Positions 50,073 through 57,253 of a stretch of DNA of 64,000 bases are shown here, in pieces. Source of the DNA: Halostella pelagica (GTDB lineage Archaea; Halobacteriota; Halobacteria; Halobacteriales; Natronoarchaeaceae); NCBI GenBank assembly GCA_005954745.1, contig CP040678.1, positions 3,038,001 to 3,102,000 of the forward strand, written 5' to 3'. Numbering within the stretch: the first letter of the stretch is position 1; every line of letters starts with the position of its first letter. A program made the position numbers and the translations under genes. The notes under the pieces were generated by a model. The model saw only the letters and a program-made list of their open reading frames with translations, was not told the origin of the DNA and ran no database searches.

Positions 50073-51078
50073 ATGAACCTCAAGCAAACCCTGCCGGAAG
50101 ATGCCAAGAATCGGTATCTCAAAGACAAGAAGACCCACGTCAGCAAGAAGACCCTCTCCAACTATAGCACATCGTTGGGTATGTTCTGCAAGTGGTTGAA
50201 CTCGGAGAGAATCACTGATCTCCGTGACCTCGACAGTGACGAAATTCAGCGGTACAAAGAACACCGGCTGGACAACGTTAAGCCGATTACGGCACGGAAT
50301 GATATGTGGACCGTCAAGAACTTCGTTCAGTTCTGCGAGTCTATTCAGGCTGTTCCACAGGGTCTCTCAGAATTAGTTCGTATCCCAAAGGTATCTGAAG
50401 ACGATGAGATTTGCGACGATCTCCTGACCCGTGAAGAGGCTGTAGAACTGCTGGACTATCTTAAGAAGTACGAGTATGCGAGTATCCGTCACGTGACTCT
50501 GCTCATTCTCTGGAAAACTGGAATGCGAGTGGGTGGTCTTCGGTCCCTTGATCTCAAAGACTTCGATGAAGTACGGCCTGCTCTACAACTCAGACATAGG
50601 CCCGACATGGCCACCCCCCTCAAACGTAAGGAAAAGAGCCAACGAGACGTTCTCATTTCCACCGAGACGGCCGATGTGATAGTTGATTATATCGAGAATA
50701 CCCGCCCGGACGTTACTGACGAACACGACCGGGAACCGCTAATTGCGACCGATCACGGACGTATTGCGGAAACAAGCCTACAAAGATACGTCTACACCGC
50801 AACTCGGCCCTGTCACTACACAGGGGCCTGCGCCCTCGACCGTGACCCCAGAGGAGTGCGAGGATAACAGTTGGAATGGGTCGTCTGCCTGCCCCGACTC
50901 AGTAAGCCCTCACGCGCTTCGTAGAGGATATGTGACTGCTGCCCGGAATGCAGGGCAGGCCAAGGATGTGACCGGTGAGCGTGTGAATATGAGCGGGAAG
51001 GTCCTTGACAAACACTACGATAAGGGTTCATTCGGCGAGAAGGCAGAGAGACGGCGTAACCATCTGAAGGACATTTAG
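50073..51078 (+). pseudogene. Tyrosine recombinase/integrase, frameshifted
   Basis: The first frame (50073-50867) has the SAM-like N-terminal domain (KKTLSNYSTSLGMFCKWLNS) and the first catalytic Arg (TGMRVGGLRSL). It then passes into CALDRDPRGVRG and stops. The second frame, ending at 51078, supplies the rest: EECEDNSWNGSS, SPHALRRGYVT (H-x-x-R) and VLDKHYDKGS (Tyr nucleophile). One extra base in the C-run 50846-50850 (CCCCA) would explain the break. Restored, it has all catalytic residues except the usual Glu after Arg-I. It was probably the element's integrase. The 51079-51363 gap holds no gene. Confidence 0.85.
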
Positions 51079-51363
51079 ACTCTCACAACAGGTCTTTCTC
51101 CAATCCAATATCATCTGAACTTACCATTTATAGATCAGAAGCAAGCCCAGATATTCAAGTTTCCGGCAGAATGATGGTGAGATATGCTATCGGTTCTGGC
51201 GCCCAATTCAAGTAGTTGGCAGTAAACTCCCAACGAACCGGTTGAGACAGGCGAACGAAGTAGCGCGGTGGGTCACAACTCATCTGTATCCTATCAAGAA
51301 TAGCGTACTGGATAGAGAAGATGCCGGTAGTGGATAACCTATTTTGGTCTTGGGTATAATGTT

Positions 51364-52416
51364 ATGTCCATGTCAAAAGCAGAAGAATTGCACGCGTTTC
51401 TGACGGATCTCCCGAGCCGCGAATTTGAGACGGTACGTGACTACGAACGGGAATCAATCTCAGAATTCCTCAACATTCTTGGATATTCTTCTGAAAATAT
51501 CTTCTACGAGGTAACTCGGAACCTTCCGCAGCAACAGGAAACAACATTTTTTGATGCTTTCGTAGCGACCTCTCCTGATGCCATACCCTGGATCTGTCTT
51601 GAGGTCCGAAAATATACAGAAACCTCATATCCTGAGACCGGTGGTCAAATTGATCCGCATATATTCCGCGATCTCGAATGTTACCAATCGATCACAAACG
51701 CCCAGTATAGTGTTGTCTTGACTAATCGGGCGTTAGGTGTTCAAACAAATGATAACCAACATGGGTTCAACCATGAAACAATCGGTATAGATGACTGCGA
51801 ATGGATCGTTGAAACTCTTTCTTCCCCAGGCTATATACCGGAAGTAGAAGAACTCTCAGAAAAAGAAGCCAAGGATAAGCCTGATGAAATCACTACCGAT
51901 AAATTTAGTATAGACTTAGAAACGTATCGTACCCGACTCAAAGCGGTTACAGAGGCAAAGACAAATCAAGAAAAAAAGGAGACATTGGAAGACTTAGCGG
52001 CCTTATTGATCCAGGGCGTTCCACAATTTTCCGTGCATCGCCGAAATCTCAATACACTGAGCGGGGAGATAGACTTAGTTGTGGAAAACTCTGACGCGCA
52101 ATCTGCAATCAACTGCCATAGTCGATATTTTCTCATAGAGTGCAAGAACTGGGCTGACAGTGTTGGTGCAGATCGAGTTCGAGACTTTACTGGAAAATTA
52201 CAATCCGCAAAGTCCAGCCTCGGAATCCTGTTTGCGAAGAACGGAATTTCCGGACCTGATAGCGAAAATGCAAAGAAAGTTATTAATGATACATTCCAAC
52301 AAGATGGGATCGCAGTAATAGTGTTTGACTTAAACGACTTAGAGCAGATCGCTGAAGGGAAAAGTTTTCACGAATTCCTCGAAGAGAAGATCTTCAATCG
52401 ACGCTTCCCGACTTAG
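51364..52416 (+). CDS. Putative nuclease with two PD-(D/E)XK-like modules (Mrr-like)
   Basis: 350 residues from ATG 51364. The N-terminal half has TTFFDAFVATSPDAIPWICLEVRK, a D...E-x-K pattern like restriction-type N-domains. The C-terminal half has LSGEIDLVVEN...RYFLIECKNWADSVG, the standard PD-(D/E)XK signature of Mrr-like endonucleases (Asp, then E-C-K). A charged helical linker (KAVTEAKTNQEKKETLEDL) joins them. The Lys/Asn-richer composition and AT-rich codons differ from core genes. Located in an integrated element, it could be a restriction or anti-phage nuclease; no methylase is nearby, so classical restriction-modification is not supported. Confidence 0.65.
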   Translation: MSMSKAEELHAFLTDLPSREFETVRDYERESISEFLNILGYSSENIFYEVTRNLPQQQETTFFDAFVATSPDAIPWICLEVRKYTETSYPETGGQIDPHIFRDLECYQSITNAQYSVVLTNRALGVQTNDNQHGFNHETIGIDDCEWIVETLSSPGYIPEVEELSEKEAKDKPDEITTDKFSIDLETYRTRLKAVTEAKTNQEKKETLEDLAALLIQGVPQFSVHRRNLNTLSGEIDLVVENSDAQSAINCHSRYFLIECKNWADSVGADRVRDFTGKLQSAKSSLGILFAKNGISGPDSENAKKVINDTFQQDGIAVIVFDLNDLEQIAEGKSFHEFLEEKIFNRRFPT

Positions 52417-53052
52417 ATACTGAAGAATCTCAAATTCTATCCTATGAACACCTCTCTTAACTATGCACCTATATTCAGCAAGACCATCAGAATATCTATA
52501 CGAATTGGCAGAATGCCATCGGGCGATGCAGTAATACTGCACAGGCGTTTCTACGAAGCAGAATGAAATGGGCTGGACAGACGATCTTACCGCAGTCCTT
52601 CGTATGAATTTGGTGCAGTCTGGCGGGTTGAACACAGCAAAAGGGGCCAGAGTGTAACCCTGCCTCTATAATTGATCCCCGCTCCGCATTGTATGATGCT
52701 TACAGGTAATAATCGGTCCGGTTGTTACACCGTTCATTCTGCAAGCTCAAGATATGGATGTAGCCCTCCCAGAAAATCATGCAATTTGCCAGACTAAGAG
52801 CGTTCTCTTCTCGCTGCCTCTCCGATCTGTAAATAACACTTCCTTAGCCTACTGTGTCACGCTACAAGATCGGTAATCTGGCTGAATCGAATTAGTCGCC
52901 TTGTCTTCTGAAGTCACGAAAGCCACCAAGAGGCCAAAATTAACCCTGATCAGAAGGTCCCTTCGCAGCGAGAAGCGCCCGGAAGCGACGGACTGAGAGA
53001 AACGTTTAAGATACTCAACTTACCTTGTAATAGAGGAGACACAAACCTCTGA
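52417..53052. other. Gene-free AT-rich stretch of the element
   Basis: 636 bases without a convincing frame on either strand; the one possible minus-strand frame overlaps the nuclease gene and has non-haloarchaeal composition. It contains CAGCGAGAAGCG (52966-52977), a motif repeated at 53749-53763 and inverted at 53945-53959. Confidence 0.45.
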
Positions 53053-53700
53053 GCGGCGCAACTCTTCCAGTGTCCTGTCAGCAGTGATCCGCATACTGAG
53101 CTGCACGGTTTCTCTCCCCTATCTGCAATAAGTTCCGAAACAGCAACCCAGACCAGCACCAGCCTTGCACAGCCAGATACCACACGTGAAACCACCATTG
53201 GTCCATCCACTTACAATACGCCATATTGGACTCCCCAACACGCAGGCCAGTTCTGGCCCGCCGACTACCTCTATCGACGGAAGGGAAAGTTCTTCCAGCA
53301 CTTAGAAGAGATCGACAAAGGGCTTAAGAGCGGCTATACGTGGTGGAATCAACCGTACTTCACGCGCTTAGCCAATCGGGACCTGATAATCATCTTCGCG
53401 GATAATCTTGAACTGACGCCCGCACAGAAGCGGCTCGCGGTAGCATTCTTCCTTGAGCAGGATCTCGGAAAGTGGGGTATCCGGAAGGAACTCGTTCTGT
53501 GGGCTACCTGTGCTTACGTTGTCCATGAAGATGAGGCAGACAGCAGACGGTGCCACCCTCGAACTAAAGAAGAGGCCACAGACAAACAGTTCCTTGAGGC
53601 AGCATACAGTCTGGACCTTAGGTTCAAATACCGAGAGAAGACTTACGGGAAAGTCCAGCATCTCTTTCGGCGGGAATGGAGCCAAGGGGGTGGTATATAA
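53053..53700 (+). CDS. Coding frame without canonical start, element-type hypothetical protein
   Basis: Frame open from the TGA at 53050-53052 to TAA 53698-53700 (215 codons) with no ATG, GTG or TTG. From about 53230 it reads as a genuine protein: FWPADYLYRRKGKFFQHLEEI, then RDLIIIFADNLELTPAQKRLAVAFFLEQ, DLGKWGIRKELVLWATCAYVVHED and CHPRT. The region up to 53229 is Ser/Thr-rich. The gene may have lost its 5' end by mutation, or use a rare start. The sequence resembles proteins I associate with haloarchaeal integrated plasmids and proviruses, but the match is from memory. Function unknown. Confidence 0.5.
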   Translation, partial: AAQLFQCPVSSDPHTELHGFSPLSAISSETATQTSTSLAQPDTTRETTIGPSTYNTPYWTPQHAGQFWPADYLYRRKGKFFQHLEEIDKGLKSGYTWWNQPYFTRLANRDLIIIFADNLELTPAQKRLAVAFFLEQDLGKWGIRKELVLWATCAYVVHEDEADSRRCHPRTKEEATDKQFLEAAYSLDLRFKYREKTYGKVQHLFRREWSQGGGI

Positions 53701-54132
53701 ACCCTCGAATATTCTATTAAGTGAAACCGGACACCAGTGAGAACCTCATAACAGCGAGAAGCGTAGTCTTAGAATGAAACTACAGAATCCTTGAGACCAT
53801 ATTGCTCTTCGCCCCCTTCACGCTGAGAATGGTCCCCCGAGAAGTAGTATTAGGCAGAGAATGCGCACCAACTCTCAAAGACCCTTGCCGTTTTCGCCCG
53901 CTATCGAGGTAACCTTACGAAGTAGGTGGCTGTAACTCGACGCCCGCTTCTCGCTGTTAATGGCGCTTACAAGATTACTTAGACAGGTATGAAATTCTCG
54001 CCCATAGCCACAGTCAAGACAGTTTCGCAAGCCGATCTTGAGGGAGGAATAGAACTCTGGTCAGTACGCTCAGATGAACCCACTCCCAAGGAGAACCGAA
54101 CTGGAGAGGCAATGATTGATTGTTGTCATCTC
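53701..54132. other. Gene-free stretch with a 15-base inverted repeat
   Basis: TAACAGCGAGAAGCG (53749-53763) and its exact complement (53945-53959) face each other across about 180 bases. A plus-strand frame from 53989 exists, but it runs into and overlaps the membrane gene and has no protein-like features. The repeats might mark an element end or a control region. Confidence 0.4.
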
Positions 54133-54729
54133 CTACTTAGCGCCGATACCATATGCCTCACGTACCTCAGATGCCAACTTTTCGCTGAAGTACAATTGAG
54201 TAACTGCGTACGGGAGTGTTACTATTATGGCAAGCGTCGCAATAAGAGGAACATTCGGTTCAATTCGGGCAAAGCGGCCGATCTGATTGACTAAGACTCC
54301 AAAAAAGAACGATGGGACCGCGTGGTATATATTTGACCGTATCGCTGTCCCATTCCGACGCATCTCTTCGTATTCGGTGACTTCCAGGTAGGGGAGAATA
54401 CAGAACAAGACGAGAACCGCGAAAGTAAGAAACAAACGAGCGGGCGGCGTGACTGCGTAACTCACCATGAAAATCCCCGAGAATAGTATCACACAGTTTA
54501 TTGCGTGGAGTGACTGAAAATGCCCCAATTCATTTACATGGTCCACTTCGAACATTGATTCAAGAATAGAGTTAAATCGGCTCTCTACCGCGTGCGGAGT
54601 CGGTTCAATTCTCTCTCCCACTGCGCCAGACAGGGAGAGCTGTCGCACGATCCCTGTGATTTCCATTACTACCAAGAGCATTACCGGTACCAAGATTGAG
54701 GTGGTGAATGCTAAATCACCATTTGCCAT
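54133..54729 (-). CDS. Multi-pass membrane protein of the tRNA-Thr element
   Basis: 198 residues with five or so hydrophobic segments (about 8-25, 78-95, 98-115, 140-155 and 160-185). A soluble loop (QLSLSGAVGERIEPTPHAVESRFNSILESMFEVDHVNEL) sits between the first two. It is transcribed opposite to the integrase and nuclease, and is the last gene before the tRNA. No family recognised. Composition is AT-rich like the rest of the element. It could be an immunity or effector membrane protein, but this is only context. Confidence 0.65.
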   Translation of the reverse strand: MANGDLAFTTSILVPVMLLVVMEITGIVRQLSLSGAVGERIEPTPHAVESRFNSILESMFEVDHVNELGHFQSLHAINCVILFSGIFMVSYAVTPPARLFLTFAVLVLFCILPYLEVTEYEEMRRNGTAIRSNIYHAVPSFFFGVLVNQIGRFARIEPNVPLIATLAIIVTLPYAVTQLYFSEKLASEVREAYGIGAK

Positions 54730-54946
54730 ATCGCTGGATACAACCCCACCTTCTTAGATTTTTACTAATATATGTCCTGCTTCGTTTTCAAAAATCACGT
54801 GACTGCTACTCTGGAGTGCGGTCACGGGTGTCATTTCCACCGGCAATGCTATTGCAAAAACGGGTGGAAATATCATATCAAATACGGCGGGAAAGTTAAG
54901 ATACAGTGGAGCAGTCTCTGAATTACGGATTACCCCGCAGGGGTAA

Positions 54947-55020
54947 GCCGGTGGGGGGATTTGAACCCCCGGCCTAATCCTTACGAAGGATTCGCTCTAG
55001 CCAGTCTGAGCTACACCGGC
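54947..55020 (-). tRNA. tRNA-Thr (anticodon CGT)
   Basis: 74 bases on the minus strand, GCCGGTG...CACCGGC acceptor pairing. D-arm GCTC/GAGC, anticodon stem AATCC/GGATT with loop TTCGTAA (anticodon CGT, reading ACG), and T-arm GGGGG-TTCAAAT-CCCCC follow. No CCA is encoded. The 3' half is the integration target of the element on its left. The 55021-55125 stretch is its 5' flank. Confidence 0.95.
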
Positions 55021-55125
55021 GCACTGCGCGCCGAACCCTGCATCGCTACGCTCTGCAGGACACCGGTACACTCCACCTCAACATAGGCGCGATAATCGGT
55101 TTAAGGATTCCGAATTCCGACGCCG

Positions 55126-56217
55126 TTATCGAGTCAGTCGCACGTCGAGACAGACGTTCAGTTCGTGCGGCGCGTACGACCGGACGGTGTGGCGCGTCTC
55201 GACGGCAACCTCGTACTCCGGTTCCGCTGCCGCCCTGATCGCCGCCTCCCCGGGACCGAAGGGGTCGTCCTCGTGCTGGATATCGTAGTAGTGGACGACG
55301 CAGTCGTCGCCAGCGACGGTGACGGCGGCGTCGAGGAACTCGTCGGCGCTGTGTGGCAGGTTCATCACGATCCGGTCGGCCCAGTTCTCGTACTCCGGCG
55401 CGTCATCTCGAACACCGTCGCTTCTCTCCGGCCGCTCGCGAGCCTGCGGCCCGCTCGTCTCATCGATGCCCTCGCTTCGTTCGCGTCCCGCAACTCGCGA
55501 CGAGCCCGAAACAACGTCTCGGACATCGCCCGCGATAGCGGTCACACGGTCGGCCACGCCGTTTCGCTCGGCGTTCTCGCGGAGGTACTCGACCGCGCGC
55601 TCGTTCAGGTCGACGCCGACTACCTCCGCTCCGCGTTTCGCCGCCGGGATGACAAAGGGGCCGACACCGGCGAACATGTCGAACACGCGCTCGCCCTCCT
55701 CGACCTGCTCGGCGACGCGGTGGCGCTCCGTCGCCAACCGCGGCGAGAAGTACATCTCTGCGATGTCGAGCGCGTACTCGCAGCCGTACTCGCGGTGAGT
55801 CGTTTCGGTCCGCTCTCCGGCCAGTAGCTCCCAGTCCCTGATGCGGAGTTCGCCCTGGATCTTCGACGCTCGGTCGACGACGGTTTCGACGGGGACATCC
55901 GACTCGACGACGGCGTCGGCGATGTCGGCCGCGCGCTCCGGGTCGTCCTCGTCCACGATGACGATGTCGCCAAGGCGCTCGTAACTCGGGTCGAAATCGA
56001 GCAGGTCCGCTGGCGTCTGCTGCGTGGCGCGCTCTGGCACGTCGCGGACGACCACGTAATATTCCGCCGGGACGGCGGCCGCGTCTGTCACCGGAATGTA
56101 CAGATACCCCTCGTCGAACTCTATCTCCAGGTCCTCGTCGACGAGATCGTCGGCCGCGAGGGAACGGCGGGTCGCCTCGCCGTCCTCCCGCTGAACGCGA
56201 ACGCACGGCGCTTCCAT
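55126..56217 (-). CDS. trm5: Trm5-type tRNA (guanine-37 N1) methyltransferase with in-frame insert
   Basis: 363 residues. The N-terminal D1/D2 region (about 1-150) ends in KIQGELRIRDWELLAGERTETTHREYGCEY. The Rossmann methyltransferase domain shows VFDMFAGVGPFVIPAAKRGAEVVGVDLN (SAM site) and MNLPHS (the N-L-P catalytic loop). It methylates G37 next to the anticodon, protecting frame. Residues about 238-274 (AGRERSEGIDETSGPQARERP...) form a low-complexity, Arg/Glu/Ser-rich insertion between SAM-fold strands that does not belong to the core fold. Start at ATG 56215-56217; divergent from dphB. Confidence 0.9.
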   Translation of the reverse strand: MEAPCVRVQREDGEATRRSLAADDLVDEDLEIEFDEGYLYIPVTDAAAVPAEYYVVVRDVPERATQQTPADLLDFDPSYERLGDIVIVDEDDPERAADIADAVVESDVPVETVVDRASKIQGELRIRDWELLAGERTETTHREYGCEYALDIAEMYFSPRLATERHRVAEQVEEGERVFDMFAGVGPFVIPAAKRGAEVVGVDLNERAVEYLRENAERNGVADRVTAIAGDVRDVVSGSSRVAGRERSEGIDETSGPQARERPERSDGVRDDAPEYENWADRIVMNLPHSADEFLDAAVTVAGDDCVVHYYDIQHEDDPFGPGEAAIRAAAEPEYEVAVETRHTVRSYAPHELNVCLDVRLTR

Positions 56218-56328
56218 ACGCTGACTCTCGTCCCGTGGCGGGCGTAAGCCTGACGCTTCCGGGCCGAGCGTGTCGCGCGTTCACCGTCGAACCCCTGGCG
56301 TTAAGCGGGCACGACTCCGAGTCCGGGT

Positions 56329-57132
56329 ATGCTCACGTTCATCGGTCTCGGCCTCTACGACGAGCGGTCGATCACCGTCGAAGGCAAGGAGGCGCTTCGC
56401 GACGCCGACCGCGCGTTCGCCGAATTCTACACCAGCACGCTTGTCGGCACCACCGTCGCGGAACTGGAGGAGTATCACGACACGCAGATCGAGGTTCGCG
56501 ACCGCGAAGGCGTCGAACGGAGTCCCGGAGAGATCCTAGACGCCGCCGAAACGGCTGACGTTGCCTTCCTGACGGCCGGGGATACGATGATCTCGACCAC
56601 GCACGTCGACCTCCGCCTGCGCGCTCACGACCGCGGCATCGAGACGCGGGTAGTCCACGGAACGACGGCTCAGGCCGCCGCGAGCGCGCTCACCGGCCTC
56701 CAGAACTACCGGTTCGGCAAAGCGACCACGCTCCCGTTCGCGTACGCCCACGGCGCGGACGGGCTTCCGGCAAGCGTCACCGAGCCCATCGACGAGAACC
56801 GCGACCGCGGCCTCCACACGCTCGTCTATCTCGACATCAAGGTCGACAACGCGGCGGCGGTCGCCCGGTCGGAAGACGACGAGATAGAGGAGTACATGAC
56901 CGCGAGCACGGCGGCGGAGTATCTCGCCGACGAGTATCCAGAGACGCTCGGCGTCGTCGTCGCCCGCGCGGGCAGTCCGGACCCAGTCGTCGCGGCCGAC
57001 AGTATGTGTGGCCTCGCGTCGCGGTCGTTCGGCGGTCCGCTTCACCTGCTCGTCGTGCCGGGAGAACTCCACCACATCGAACGCGATGCCCTTCGTGACC
57101 TGGCGGACGCTCCCGACTCGTCGCTCGACTGA
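56329..57132 (+). CDS. dphB: Diphthine synthase
   Basis: 267 residues. LTFIGLGLYDERSITVEGKEAL and FLTAGDTMISTTHVDLRLRA are the tetrapyrrole-methylase-fold signature of DphB. VVHGTTAQAAASALTGLQNYRFGKATTLPF covers the substrate/SAM cleft. It uses SAM to methylate the modified histidine of elongation factor 2 in diphthamide biosynthesis. It stands next to trm5 in the divergent direction, 111 bases between starts. Confidence 0.95.
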   Translation: MLTFIGLGLYDERSITVEGKEALRDADRAFAEFYTSTLVGTTVAELEEYHDTQIEVRDREGVERSPGEILDAAETADVAFLTAGDTMISTTHVDLRLRAHDRGIETRVVHGTTAQAAASALTGLQNYRFGKATTLPFAYAHGADGLPASVTEPIDENRDRGLHTLVYLDIKVDNAAAVARSEDDEIEEYMTASTAAEYLADEYPETLGVVVARAGSPDPVVAADSMCGLASRSFGGPLHLLVVPGELHHIERDALRDLADAPDSSLD

Positions 57133-57253
57133 CGCGAACTGCTTCTGAAACCCGTTCGGGGACGCGATATCGTGTGCTGCGGCTGTTCGGCGTAGCGTTC
57201 GAAAAAATGTGAATCGTCGAAAGCCGGCGTGAGCCGGTAGTTAGCTACCGGAA

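Larger units (their letters stand above)
49961..54976 (+). mobile_element. Integrated element in tRNA-Thr(CGT)
   Basis: About 5 kb between the partial tRNA copy (49961-49990) and the intact tRNA-Thr gene, whose 3' part forms the right attachment site. It contains a frameshifted tyrosine recombinase next to the left site, a nuclease-like gene, a coding frame without start and a membrane protein, all AT-richer than the flanking core. Target in the tRNA 3' half plus adjacent integrase is the classical layout for archaeal integrative plasmids and proviruses. No capsid or replication gene was recognised, so the type is undecided; it is probably degenerate and stuck. Confidence 0.75.

Noticed and set aside
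49614-50264. 216-codon minus-strand frame across the left end of the tRNA-Thr element
   Set aside because: It spans the attachment boundary and part of the integrase; its composition (Arg/Pro/Leu without domain pattern) looks like a shadow.
52339-52635. 98-codon minus-strand frame after the nuclease-like gene
   Set aside because: It overlaps the nuclease 3' end, is not acidic, and shows no domain or promoter.
53989-54294. 101-codon plus-strand frame before the tRNA
   Set aside because: More than half overlaps the membrane gene at 54133-54729 and the peptide has no protein-like pattern.
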